From the NCBI GenBank assembly GCA_015057955.1, contig SVDE01000015.1, positions 1 to 33,147 of the forward strand: DNA of 33,147 bases, written 5' to 3'. The position numbers and the translations under genes were made by a program. Positions within the stretch are counted from its first letter, which is position 1; every line of letters begins with the position of its first letter. The notes under the pieces were generated by a model, which searched no databases, was not told the DNA's origin, and saw only the letters and a list, made by a program, of their open reading frames with translations. Source of the DNA: Lachnospiraceae bacterium. Its GTDB lineage: Bacteria > Bacillota > Clostridia > Lachnospirales > Lachnospiraceae. Shown piece after piece: positions 8,173 to 16,538 of this stretch.

Positions 8173-10116
8173 ATGAGTAAAAAATTAGTTATAGTTGAGT
8201 CTCCCGCAAAGGTTAAGACGATCAAGAAATATCTTGGAAGCAGTTATGAAGTCCTGGCGTCAAAAGGTCATGTAAGGGATCTTCCGAAAAGCACCATGGG
8301 CATCGACGTTGCAGGGGATTTTGATCCTAAATACATAACAATAAGAGGCAAAGGCGATCTCATTGCCGAACTTAAGAAAAAAGCCAAAGAAGCTGACAAA
8401 GTATATCTTGCAACAGACCCGGACCGTGAAGGTGAAGCCATCAGCTGGCATCTTGCCCAGATACTCGATCTGGATCCCAAGAAGCAGGCAAGGATCACTT
8501 TCAATGAGATAACAAAACCTGCAGTCACCAATTCGATCAAGAATCCCAGGGATATCGACATGAACCTGGTAAATGCCCAGCAGGCCAGAAGAGTTCTTGA
8601 CAGATTGGTAGGATACAGCATCAGCCCGATACTGTGGGAAAAGGTAAAAAAAGGTCTCAGTGCCGGCCGTGTACAGAGTGTTGCACTGCGCATGATCTGC
8701 GACAGGGATGCGCAGATAGACGCTTTTGTCCCTGATGAATACTGGGAGATCGATTCAGTCATCAGCATTAAAGGTGCAAGAAAGACGATCAATGCCAAGT
8801 TCTATGGCGATAAAAAAGGCAAGATAGACCTTGCATCAGGCGAAGAAGCTGACAGGATACTTTCAGCTGCAGAAGGCAAAGAGATGAATATTGCCTCCAT
8901 CAAGAAGTCAGCGAAGGAAAAGAAAGCGCCGCTTCCGTTTGTTACCAGTTCGCTGCAGCAGGAAGCAAACCGCGTACTGAACTATACAACGCAAAGGACC
9001 ATGCGCGTTGCCCAGTCACTGTATGAAAACGGTCTGATCACTTATCTGAGGACCGATTCAGTAAGAACTTCTGATGAAGCCATAGCAGCTGCCAAAAGCT
9101 ATATAGCTGACAATTTCGGCAAAGAGTATGTCAGCCATGCCGTATATACCGATAAAAAGAAGGGCAACGTTCAGGATGCACATGAAGCCATCAGGCCTAC
9201 TGATCTGAACATCACTCCCGAATCAGCATCTTCAAAGCTCGACAAGGACAGCGCAAAGCTTTATTCACTCATATGGAAAAGGTTTGTGGCAAGCCGCATG
9301 ACAAACGCTGTGATCGATGTTACCGCAGTGGATTTCGAATGCGCCGGATACATATTCAAGGCATCTGATTCAACTGTTGCTTTTGACGGTTACATGAGTG
9401 TTTACACTTCAGATGACGAAAAGCCCGAAAAGAACAATACCATTGCCAATCTGACAGATGACAGCATCATCAGCGCTGTCAAATATGAAAGCAGCCAGCA
9501 TTTCACACAGCCTCCTGCACATTATACGGAAGCCACGCTCGTAAAGGCGCTTGAGGAGCAGAGCATCGGAAGACCAAGCACATATTCTCCGACGATCGCC
9601 GTCATCCTTGACAGACATTACGTCAGCAAGGAGAAAAAGAATCTTGTTGCCACGGAACTCGGTAAAGTAGTAAACGACATCATGATGACAGCTTTCCCTT
9701 CTATCGTTGACATAAAGTTCACTGCCAACATAGAAGACAGCCTCGATAACGTGGAAGAGGGCAGTACCGACTGGAAGGACATCATCCGCAGCTTTTATCC
9801 CGATCTTGAAGTCTCTGTTGAAGAAGCAAGGAACAAGCTCAGCAAGATAAAGGTCAAGGACGAAGTCTCCGACGTGATATGTGAAAAGTGCGGCAGGAAC
9901 ATGGTCATAAAGTTTGGACCTCATGGCAAGTTCCTTGCATGTCCGGGATTCCCAGAGTGCAGAAATACCAAGCCGCTGGTAGTCAAGGCAGGAGTTAAAT
10001 GCCCTGAGTGCGGTAAGGATCTTATAATCAGAAAGACCAAGAAAGGCAGGACATATTACGGATGCGAAGGATATCCTGACTGCAAATTCATGTCCTGGAC
10101 CAAACCCAAGGCTTAA
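8173..10116 (+). CDS. topA: DNA topoisomerase I
   Basis: A 647-residue type IA topoisomerase that relaxes negative supercoils by single-strand passage. The N-terminal TOPRIM domain begins KKLVIVESPAKVKTIKKYLG and has the metal-binding DPDREGEAISWHL (D82, D84, E86). The catalytic tyrosine is Y291 in GLITYLRTDS. HEAIRPTD and SIGRPSTYSP are further family marks. The C-terminus has two four-cysteine zinc ribbons, CEKCG...CPGFPEC and CPECG...CEGYPDC. E. coli TopA is longer and has more C-terminal repeats, so this is the compact Firmicute form. The ribosome site (AGAGAG) is weak. Gene and motifs are intact. Confidence 0.97.
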   Translation: MSKKLVIVESPAKVKTIKKYLGSSYEVLASKGHVRDLPKSTMGIDVAGDFDPKYITIRGKGDLIAELKKKAKEADKVYLATDPDREGEAISWHLAQILDLDPKKQARITFNEITKPAVTNSIKNPRDIDMNLVNAQQARRVLDRLVGYSISPILWEKVKKGLSAGRVQSVALRMICDRDAQIDAFVPDEYWEIDSVISIKGARKTINAKFYGDKKGKIDLASGEEADRILSAAEGKEMNIASIKKSAKEKKAPLPFVTSSLQQEANRVLNYTTQRTMRVAQSLYENGLITYLRTDSVRTSDEAIAAAKSYIADNFGKEYVSHAVYTDKKKGNVQDAHEAIRPTDLNITPESASSKLDKDSAKLYSLIWKRFVASRMTNAVIDVTAVDFECAGYIFKASDSTVAFDGYMSVYTSDDEKPEKNNTIANLTDDSIISAVKYESSQHFTQPPAHYTEATLVKALEEQSIGRPSTYSPTIAVILDRHYVSKEKKNLVATELGKVVNDIMMTAFPSIVDIKFTANIEDSLDNVEEGSTDWKDIIRSFYPDLEVSVEEARNKLSKIKVKDEVSDVICEKCGRNMVIKFGPHGKFLACPGFPECRNTKPLVVKAGVKCPECGKDLIIRKTKKGRTYYGCEGYPDCKFMSWTKPKA

Positions 10117-10131
10117 GTTGTTAACAAATTA

Positions 10132-10160
10132 TTGCAAATAATTAAAGTCTTGCGTAAAAT
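10132..10160 (+). promoter_or_regulatory. Probable SigA promoter for the comEA-comEC operon
   Basis: TTGCAA (10132-10137) and TAAAAT (10155-10160) are 17 bases apart. The predicted start near 10167 leaves a leader of about 34 bases that is mostly the hairpin at 10176-10196. Confidence 0.55.
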
Positions 10161-10175
10161 AATAACGGTTAGAGA

Positions 10176-10196
10176 TCCTCTCTTATAAAGGGAGGA
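10176..10196 (+). promoter_or_regulatory. Hairpin enclosing the comEA ribosome binding site
   Basis: TCCTCTC (10176-10182) can pair with GGGAGGA (10190-10196) around loop TTATAAA: seven pairs with one G-T. The right arm is the Shine-Dalgarno sequence for the ATG at 10201. The fold would hide the ribosome site and could limit ComEA translation. Confidence 0.5.
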
Positions 10197-10200
10197 AATC

Positions 10201-10800
10201 ATGAAAAATAAATATGGTCTTTTAAAAGTACTGATCGTTCTGCTTGCTGTTGTAACGGCCGGTGTCGTATACAGCTGCATATCTTCAAAGAAGCCGGAGA
10301 CTCCGGATATAACCGACGAGCAGATCATACAGGAAGATGTTTTGGCGTTTGAAACAGGAACTTCCGCGGAAAGCCTGGTCTGTGTACATGTATGCGGTTC
10401 GGTCAGGAACCCCGGTGTCTACTATCTCCCTGAAGGATCAAGGGTTCATCAGGCAGTGGAACTGGCCGGAGGATTTAAAGAAGATGCTGCCGACAGCCTG
10501 ATCAACCTCGCTGATGTTCTGAGCGATGGAGAGCAGCTGTACATACCTTCCGTTGAGGAAGCAGAAGACGGGAGTTTCAGAGATATCACAGACAGGACGG
10601 ATGACGGACTGGTAAATATCAATACGGCGGATATCAAGGAACTTACAACGCTTACAGGCATCGGAGAGAGCAAGGCGGAAGCCATAATCGCATACCGGGA
10701 AAATGTTTCGGCGTTTGAAAGCACCGAAGACATCACAAATGTTTCCGGCATTGGCGAAAACGTATACGAGAAGATCAAAGATTCCATAAAGGTAAAATGA
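10201..10800 (+). CDS. comEA: ComEA-type DNA-binding competence protein
   Basis: A 199-residue membrane-anchored protein of the DNA-uptake machinery. ComEA binds double-stranded DNA outside the membrane and passes it towards the ComEC channel. Seen: an N-terminal membrane segment (about 7-29), an SLBB domain at about 60-117 (VCGSVRNPGVYYLPEGSRV ... GEQLYIPS), and a C-terminal helix-hairpin-helix pair at about 137-199 (VNINTADIKELTTLTGIG and NVSGIGENVYEKIK). Length and domain order match Gram-positive ComEA. It starts what looks like a five-gene run ending in comEC; the response regulator follows after only 3 bases. Confidence 0.94.
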   Translation: MKNKYGLLKVLIVLLAVVTAGVVYSCISSKKPETPDITDEQIIQEDVLAFETGTSAESLVCVHVCGSVRNPGVYYLPEGSRVHQAVELAGGFKEDAADSLINLADVLSDGEQLYIPSVEEAEDGSFRDITDRTDDGLVNINTADIKELTTLTGIGESKAEAIIAYRENVSAFESTEDITNVSGIGENVYEKIKDSIKVK

Positions 10801-10803
10801 TAA

Positions 10804-11484
10804 ATGAGCAGAGTCTTAGTAGTAGATGATGAAAAACTTATAGTCAAGGGTATTAAGTTCTCGCTTGAGCAGGACGACATGCAGGTTGACTGCGCATATG
10901 ACGGACTGGAAGGTCTTGAGGCTGCAAAAAAGACAGAATATGATATAGTGCTCCTTGATGTCATGCTTCCCGGAATGGACGGTTTTGAAGTCTGCAAAGC
11001 CATAAGGGAATTTTCAAACATGCCTATCATCATGCTTACTGCCAAAGGCGATGACATGGACAAGATCCTTGGCCTGGAATACGGAGCTGATGATTATATA
11101 ACCAAGCCTTTTAACATTCTTGAAGTCAAAGCAAGGATCAGGGCGCTTCTGCGCAGGAGTAAAAGATCCGCTTCCAATAACTCCGCTGTTATTGAGAAAG
11201 GTGATCTTAAGATCAATACCGAATCCAGGAGCACATACATTGGCGATGAGGAAGTATATCTCACAGCCAAGGAGTTTGATGTTCTCGAACTTCTTATGAA
11301 TAATCCCAACAAAGTATACAGCAGGGAAGATCTTCTCAGCCTTGTCTGGGGATATGATTATCCGGGTGATGTACGTACCGTTGACGTACACATCAGGAGA
11401 CTCAGGGAGAAGATCGAAAAGAATCCGAAAGAACCGGAGTACGTATACACCAAGTGGGGAGTGGGTTATTATTTTAAAGCGTAA
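10804..11484 (+). CDS. OmpR/PhoB-family response regulator
   Basis: A 226-residue two-domain DNA-binding response regulator. The receiver domain has the acidic pair in VVDDEK (residues 8-9), the phosphoacceptor D52 in LLDVMLPGMDG, T79 in MLTAKGDD, and K101 in YITKPF. The C-terminal winged helix has LTAKEFDVLELLMNNPNKVY and RTVDVHIRRLREKIE. It is intact and should be phosphorylated by the kinase encoded directly downstream. Overall it resembles WalR/PhoP-like regulators, but its position between comEA and comEC is unusual, so I give no symbol. Targets are unknown; control of envelope or uptake genes would be a natural guess from context only. Confidence 0.93.
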   Translation: MSRVLVVDDEKLIVKGIKFSLEQDDMQVDCAYDGLEGLEAAKKTEYDIVLLDVMLPGMDGFEVCKAIREFSNMPIIMLTAKGDDMDKILGLEYGADDYITKPFNILEVKARIRALLRRSKRSASNNSAVIEKGDLKINTESRSTYIGDEEVYLTAKEFDVLELLMNNPNKVYSREDLLSLVWGYDYPGDVRTVDVHIRRLREKIEKNPKEPEYVYTKWGVGYYFKA

Positions 11485-12901
11485 TCGTGAATTCTTCCGA
11501 AGCCTCAGGTTCAGGATATTCATCTCAATTTTAATAACCGGAATACTTCCGATAATCGTACTTGAACTGATATTGCTGAATGTCAGCGAAAACACTGTCA
11601 TCTCAACAAGGCTGAAAAATGTCAGCGCCCAGTTCAATGTTTTCTCAACATATATCAGTAAGAGCGGTCAGGTCGAGGGCTCGGATACCGACTTTGCAGC
11701 ATTTGCAGAGGAAGTAGCCGGCCTTTACATGACGCGTATCCAGGTCATTGACCGTGATTTCAACATCATCACAGATACATACAACATCAACAAGGGCAAA
11801 CTCTGCATCTCGCAGGATGTGAACCAGTGTTTTAACGGCACAAATCTTTCCTATGTCGATAAGGGCCACCAATGCATCATACTTGTACAGGCTGTAAAGG
11901 ATGACGCCGGAACGGTCCAGTATGTCATGTTTGCCACTTCTTCGATATCCGATATCTTTCAGGCCATGTCTTCAATACATCTCATCGGTCTGGCGATCAT
12001 GATCATTCTTTCGATCATAGTACTGTTTTTCGCCATCTTCTGGTCCGGCAGACTTGTCAAGCCGTTCGGAAGGATCAATGAAGTGATCGCAAGGATCGAC
12101 CAGGGTCACATGACTGAAGACATTAAACTTGAAGGCTGCACGGAAGTTGAGACGATCTCAAATTCATTCAATCTCATGCTCGGAAAGATCAACCAGCTGG
12201 AGCAGTCAAGACAGGAATTTGTCTCAAACGTATCACATGAGCTTAAGACTCCGCTCACTTCCATGAAAGTGCTCTCAGATTCACTTCTCATGAGCGAAGA
12301 TACACCCGCTGAAATGTACAGGGAATTCATGAGCGATCTGTCCAGTGAGATCGACAGGGAGAACGCAATCATCACCGACCTGCTGACTCTTGTAAGGCTT
12401 GACAGTGACAGTACCGAACTTAATGTGTCGCATGTCAACGTCAATGAGCTCATAAGTCAGACGCTCAAGATGGTAAAGCCTCTTGCCGAGAAGAAGAACA
12501 TAGACATACTGTTTGAAAGCTTCCGCCCGATAGAGGCTGATGTTGACCAGATCAAATTCTCAATGGCTATCTCGAACCTTGTTGAGAATGCTGTTAAGTA
12601 CAATAACAATGAAGGCTGGGTCCATGTCACCCTGAACGCCGACCATAATTATTTCTATGTCAAGATCCAGGATAATGGTTTCGGTATTCCGAAAGAATCC
12701 CAGGACAGAGTGTTCGACAGGTTTTACAGAGTTGATAAAGCCCGTTCCAGAGAGACCGGCGGCACCGGACTCGGACTTGCCATTACCAGGAGCATCATAC
12801 TTGCCCATAATGGTGACATAAGGCTCTACAGTGAAGAAAACGTCGGTACGACATTCAGCATACAGATACCGCTCAAGCATATTGCAGTTAAAAACATATG
12901 A
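11468..12901 (+). CDS. Membrane sensor histidine kinase (start codon probably ATT)
   Basis: A sensor kinase of about 477 residues. It has a first membrane segment at about 17-40, an extracellular PAS/Cache-like region, a second segment at about 168-193, and a HAMP linker. The histidine box is FVSNVSHELKTPLTSMKVL (H257). The ATPase core has N-box NLVENAVKYNNNEG, DNGFGIP, FDRFYRVDKAR and GGTGLGLAI. It pairs with the regulator upstream. No ATG, GTG or TTG lies in frame between 11381 and about 11573. The downstream TTG would delete the first membrane segment, and the upstream starts would overlap the regulator by 100-143 bases. GGGGAG at 11456-11461 sits 6 bases before ATT 11468, so ATT is my choice. 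The end is certain; the start is not. Confidence 0.85.
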   Translation: MILKRNREFFRSLRFRIFISILITGILPIIVLELILLNVSENTVISTRLKNVSAQFNVFSTYISKSGQVEGSDTDFAAFAEEVAGLYMTRIQVIDRDFNIITDTYNINKGKLCISQDVNQCFNGTNLSYVDKGHQCIILVQAVKDDAGTVQYVMFATSSISDIFQAMSSIHLIGLAIMIILSIIVLFFAIFWSGRLVKPFGRINEVIARIDQGHMTEDIKLEGCTEVETISNSFNLMLGKINQLEQSRQEFVSNVSHELKTPLTSMKVLSDSLLMSEDTPAEMYREFMSDLSSEIDRENAIITDLLTLVRLDSDSTELNVSHVNVNELISQTLKMVKPLAEKKNIDILFESFRPIEADVDQIKFSMAISNLVENAVKYNNNEGWVHVTLNADHNYFYVKIQDNGFGIPKESQDRVFDRFYRVDKARSRETGGTGLGLAITRSIILAHNGDIRLYSEENVGTTFSIQIPLKHIAVKNI

Positions 12902-13869
12902 TCAGGAACATTAAGAAAATCATCAGTTTAATACTTGCCTGTACTTTGGCTGCCGGACTGATAGGCGGACTGTCAGCCTGCGGCAGTTCATCCGCGTCTT
13001 CAACCATCAGTGTATACTATACGAATTCATCCCATGATGATATTCTTGCGATGGATTACGCCATTTCGGATACGGCAATGGATGATCTGTACACCATGAT
13101 CACTGAATTATTTGATCAGATGTTCAATAAGGATTATACTGCGGACGATCTTTTCTCGGCAAAGCCTGACAAGGTTGCCATACTGTCATATTCGGTCGGT
13201 TCAGACAAGGTGCTTACCGTTGACTTTGACGGCGGTTATCTGGAAATGACGAACGTTGAGGAGATAATCCTGAGGGCTGCCATTGTACTTACTGTCATAC
13301 AGCTTAACGGTATCAACGGTGTCAGGTTCACAGTTGAAAACGAACCCATAAGATATTCTGACGGGACAGAGATAGGCACTATGACTGCTGATGATTTTGT
13401 CAACATCCTGCTGACAGAGACAGGCATGCTAAGACAGGAGACCGATGTTCTCCTGTATTTCGCAAATGAAGCCGGAACATATCTTGTTCCTGTAAGATCT
13501 CATTTCGTAACCAGCAATAACAATACTTCCATGGAGGAGTACATCGTCACCCAGCTGATCAAGGGGCCTGCTGATTATGAAGGTCTCTATCCGACCATTT
13601 CAGACAGTGTCGAACTGATCAGCGTCGTTTCATCGGATAACACATGCTATGTCAATTTTTCCGAATCCTTCCTTGAGCAGGATAATCAGCCGGTAAGTGA
13701 CGAGCTCATGATCTTTTCCATAGTAAATTCTCTCTGCAGACTGTCATACATCGACTATGTCCAGTTCCTTATCGATGGTGACCCTGCATCCAGACTCCAT
13801 ACGATCACTGATATCAGTTCACCTTTCTCAAGGGATGTTTCCTTTGAGACTCCTGATTATTACGAATGA
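12898..13869 (+). CDS. GerMN-domain lipoprotein
   Basis: A 323-residue lipoprotein: signal peptide with lipobox LSAC (lipidated Cys about residue 28), so it should be anchored on the outer face of the membrane. Two GerMN-like domains follow. The second is clear: EEYIVTQLIKGP, CYVNFSESFLEQ, SIVNSLCRL and VQFLIDGDPA. The first is more diverged (VLTVDFDGGYLEM, IVLTVIQLNGINGVRFTVE). GerMN domains occur in spore germination and envelope proteins, and in LpqB, which acts with the MtrAB two-component system in Actinobacteria. The ATG overlaps the kinase stop codon (ATGA), so the three genes are translationally coupled. By analogy it may tune the kinase; that is inference. Confidence 0.88.
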   Translation: MIRNIKKIISLILACTLAAGLIGGLSACGSSSASSTISVYYTNSSHDDILAMDYAISDTAMDDLYTMITELFDQMFNKDYTADDLFSAKPDKVAILSYSVGSDKVLTVDFDGGYLEMTNVEEIILRAAIVLTVIQLNGINGVRFTVENEPIRYSDGTEIGTMTADDFVNILLTETGMLRQETDVLLYFANEAGTYLVPVRSHFVTSNNNTSMEEYIVTQLIKGPADYEGLYPTISDSVELISVVSSDNTCYVNFSESFLEQDNQPVSDELMIFSIVNSLCRLSYIDYVQFLIDGDPASRLHTITDISSPFSRDVSFETPDYYE

Positions 13870-13886
13870 TCCGATCCTAACTACAC

Positions 13887-16118
13887 ATGATCAAACGTCC
13901 TCTGTTCATTCTGGGGGCTTTGGCAGTTTGTGCATCACTCATCCTGGTGCGATATTTTGACCGTCTCTGGTATCCCGATACAGGTATCAGCGATGGTGAG
14001 AAGCAGTCTTTTGAATGCAGGATATCCGGCATTGAAGAAAGATCCGGCACCGTATTGATCCATGTTAAGCATGGAAGATTCAAACTGCTGCTTGCAGCTT
14101 CCGGCGATCTTACGGATATCAATGCCTTAAAGACCGGCAACGTCATTCTCGCTGACTGTACCTATAAAGAGTGGAATACTGCGAGGAATGAAGGGAACTT
14201 TGATGAAAAGTCATATTACCGGTCTCTTGGCTTCTTCCGGAAATATAAACTGAATTCATTCAGCATCATATCTGATGCATATTCGCCTGTGCATGAGGCT
14301 GCCAGGTCATTCAGGATGCGGCTCTCCGCATCCATATTGGAATGCGCTGACGCAGAAATCGGCGGCATTCTTGATGCCATGGTGACCGGCCGCAAGGAAG
14401 CATTTGACGGAGACGTGCGGGATCTGTTTCAGCTGAGCGGCATATCACATGTTGTCGCCATATCAGGACTTCATATTTCATTTATAGGCATGGGCCTTTT
14501 CAGGATGCTGAGAAGGAAAATGAGGTTCAGATATGCCTCTGTCATTTCTATACTGGTCATTGCCTGTTACTGCTTGATGAGCGGAGGATCAGCCTCATCA
14601 GTACGTGCCTGTTTGATGATGGCGGTAAACCTTGGAGCCGCCGGCCTGGGAAGAAAGTATGACATGTTATCATCGCTGAGCCTTGCCGCATTACTGCTGC
14701 TGATCTCCAATCCCTATTATGTGACAAACTCCGGATTTATCCTTTCATTTACCGCCATATTGTCAATGGCGGTCCTGGCCGGACCTGTATCTGACTTTGC
14801 ATCACCGGCTTATATAAAAGACAAAGAAGGCAAAAGAGTAAGGACCGGGCCTAAAGGCAGGGCAGCAAGAGCAGCTGCAGTTTCGCTCTCCGTATCTGCA
14901 GCTACCATTCCTATCATCATCTCCATGTTCTATGAATATCCGTTGTACGCTCCGGTCTGCAATGTATTAGTTCTTGCTGCCATGCCTTACATACTGGGCG
15001 GCGCGCTTGCAGGCGGAATTGCAGGCATACTCAGCATTTCATTCGGAAAGATCCTGATGGGACTTCCGGTATTCCTTACCAGAGCAGTAATGCTGATCTG
15101 CAGGATATTCACTCTGCTTCCGGGAAGCAATATCGTCACAGGAAAAAGGTCCATGGCAAATGTGATCCTGTACTATTGCATGATCATCATTGCCATATTA
15201 CTGGCGAGAAAGATCAAGGCCGGACAAAAACGGATCAAAAGCATTTCTTTACGGTTGGCAGCCATATTTGCGGCTTACATTTTCCTGCTCCTGATCATTT
15301 CTGTAAAAAAGCCTTTTCGGGAGCTTGAAATAACATTTTTTGATGTAGGGCAGGGCGAGAGCATACTAATAACAACGGAAAATAACAGTGTTTTCTTGAT
15401 CGATGCAGGCTCTTCGACAATAGATGATGTATATGAAAACAGGTTAAAAAGCGCTCTCCACTATAAAGGCATAGACAGGATCGATCACATGATCATCACT
15501 CATCCCGATACAGATCATGTATCGGGTGTGATAGAGATGCTTGACGGAAAAGGAGATGATATCCATATCTGCAATCTCCTTATCGCAGATTTTAAAGGCG
15601 ATCCAACATACGACAAGCTGGCAGAGCAGGCTGCAATGGAAGATGTTGATATGATCAGACTGAAGCGCGGCATGGTGATACATGACGGTAAAACTGAGTT
15701 AGAATGCCTGCATCCGTTTGAAGGTAAGAGTTATGAAGACAAAAATGAAAAATCTGCTGTGATGCTGTTAAAGCATGGCAGATTCCGGGCACTTTTCACA
15801 GGAGACATCAGTTCAGCGCAGGAGAGCGATCTGCTTGATAACGGCCTCGAAGGAATGCATGTAGATCTGCTCGATGTCGCTCATCACGGCTCAAGGTATT
15901 CCAGCTGTACACGGTTTATAGAGTCTCTGGACCCAGACTTTGCCGCCATTTCAGCCGGCGTATCTAACTCTTACGGACATCCCCATAAGGAGACGATCAC
16001 AAGGCTTAATGCACAGAACACTGATATTTATTGTACAAAAGACATTGGACAGATCTGGTTTGCCATAGATGGATATAATGAAGTAAACGTCGGATGGCTG
16101 GTACACAGTAAGGATTAA
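13887..16118 (+). CDS. comEC: ComEC/Rec2 DNA-uptake channel protein
   Basis: A 743-residue polytopic protein that forms the channel for single-stranded DNA entry in natural transformation. The N-terminus has membrane segments and an OB-like DUF4131 region. The Competence domain is marked by SGISHVVAISGLHISFIGMG near residue 190, followed by many hydrophobic helices. The C-terminal metallo-beta-lactamase-like domain (about 480-743) begins ITFFDVGQGESILI. It has ITHPDTDHVSG, LFTGDIS and VAHHGSRYS, so the metal-site residues are present. No good ribosome site is visible before the ATG (only AACTACAC), so translation may depend on coupling to the lipoprotein gene 17 bases upstream. It appears full length. 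Confidence 0.95.
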   Translation: MIKRPLFILGALAVCASLILVRYFDRLWYPDTGISDGEKQSFECRISGIEERSGTVLIHVKHGRFKLLLAASGDLTDINALKTGNVILADCTYKEWNTARNEGNFDEKSYYRSLGFFRKYKLNSFSIISDAYSPVHEAARSFRMRLSASILECADAEIGGILDAMVTGRKEAFDGDVRDLFQLSGISHVVAISGLHISFIGMGLFRMLRRKMRFRYASVISILVIACYCLMSGGSASSVRACLMMAVNLGAAGLGRKYDMLSSLSLAALLLLISNPYYVTNSGFILSFTAILSMAVLAGPVSDFASPAYIKDKEGKRVRTGPKGRAARAAAVSLSVSAATIPIIISMFYEYPLYAPVCNVLVLAAMPYILGGALAGGIAGILSISFGKILMGLPVFLTRAVMLICRIFTLLPGSNIVTGKRSMANVILYYCMIIIAILLARKIKAGQKRIKSISLRLAAIFAAYIFLLLIISVKKPFRELEITFFDVGQGESILITTENNSVFLIDAGSSTIDDVYENRLKSALHYKGIDRIDHMIITHPDTDHVSGVIEMLDGKGDDIHICNLLIADFKGDPTYDKLAEQAAMEDVDMIRLKRGMVIHDGKTELECLHPFEGKSYEDKNEKSAVMLLKHGRFRALFTGDISSAQESDLLDNGLEGMHVDLLDVAHHGSRYSSCTRFIESLDPDFAAISAGVSNSYGHPHKETITRLNAQNTDIYCTKDIGQIWFAIDGYNEVNVGWLVHSKD

Positions 16119-16123
16119 ATTCC

Positions 16124-16152
16124 TTGAAATAATGCATTATTTTAGTTATCAT
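16124..16152 (+). promoter_or_regulatory. SigA promoter for rnpB
   Basis: TTGAAA (16124-16129) and TATCAT (16147-16152) are 17 bases apart. The predicted start at about 16159 coincides with the 5' end of the RNase P RNA. Confidence 0.75.
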
Positions 16153-16158
16153 AAACGG

Positions 16159-16501
16159 ATGAGCAGAGCAGATGGCTGCGCTTAGGGGAAACCCTGGTGA
16201 GGAAAGTCCGGGCTTCATAGGGCAGGATGCCGGATAACGTCCGGCGGGAGCGATCCCAGGACAAGTGCAACAGAAAGTATACCGCCTGTTCAACAGGTAA
16301 GGGTGAAATGGCAGTGTAAGAGACTACCGCTCCTGTGGTAACACAGGAGGCGAGGTAAACTCCATCCGAAGCAAGACCAAGCAGAAGGCGTTTTAAGGGC
16401 TGCCCGTCTAGCCTTCAGGTAGGTCGCGAAGAGCCTGTCGGCAACGGCAGGACAAGATAGATGGCCATCCAAGACAGAACCCGGCTTACAGCTCTGCTCA
16501 T
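16159..16501 (+). ncRNA. rnpB: RNase P RNA, bacterial type A
   Basis: The catalytic RNA of RNase P, which trims the 5' ends of tRNA precursors. The ends pair to form helix P1 (ATGAGCAGAGC at 16159-16169 with GCTCTGCTCAT at 16491-16501). The universal core is present: GAGGAAAGTCCGGGC near 16199, ACAGAAA near 16269, AGAGACTACCGC near 16319, GAGGTAAACTCC, and near the 3' end ACAGAACCCGGCTTA, which forms P4 with the 5' core. Length about 343 bases and overall plan fit type A, as in many Clostridia, not the Bacillus type B. No T-run follows the 3' end, so the RNA may be cut from a longer transcript that continues into the isocitrate dehydrogenase gene. Confidence 0.96.
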
Positions 16502-16538
16502 ATTAAGGATAATAGGAAAATATTAAGGAGACATGATG

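Noticed and set aside
8268..8798. 176-codon minus-strand frame inside topA
   Set aside because: Shadow of the topA TOPRIM region; low-complexity hydrophobic product with no ribosome site.
10201..10290. ComEA as a lipoprotein (Cys after the N-terminal hydrophobic stretch)
   Set aside because: The residues before the Cys read VYS, which does not fit a lipobox; a simple membrane anchor is normal for ComEA.
11472..11484. Programmed frameshift joining response regulator and kinase
   Set aside because: A TTTAAAG heptamer is present, but it is in phase only for the kinase frame and would give a -1 shift. Going from regulator to kinase needs +1. No supporting stem was seen.
11014..11637. Long open frame on the minus strand across the regulator/kinase junction
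   Set aside because: It is antisense to two well-supported genes, has no ribosome site and its translation resembles no protein family I know.
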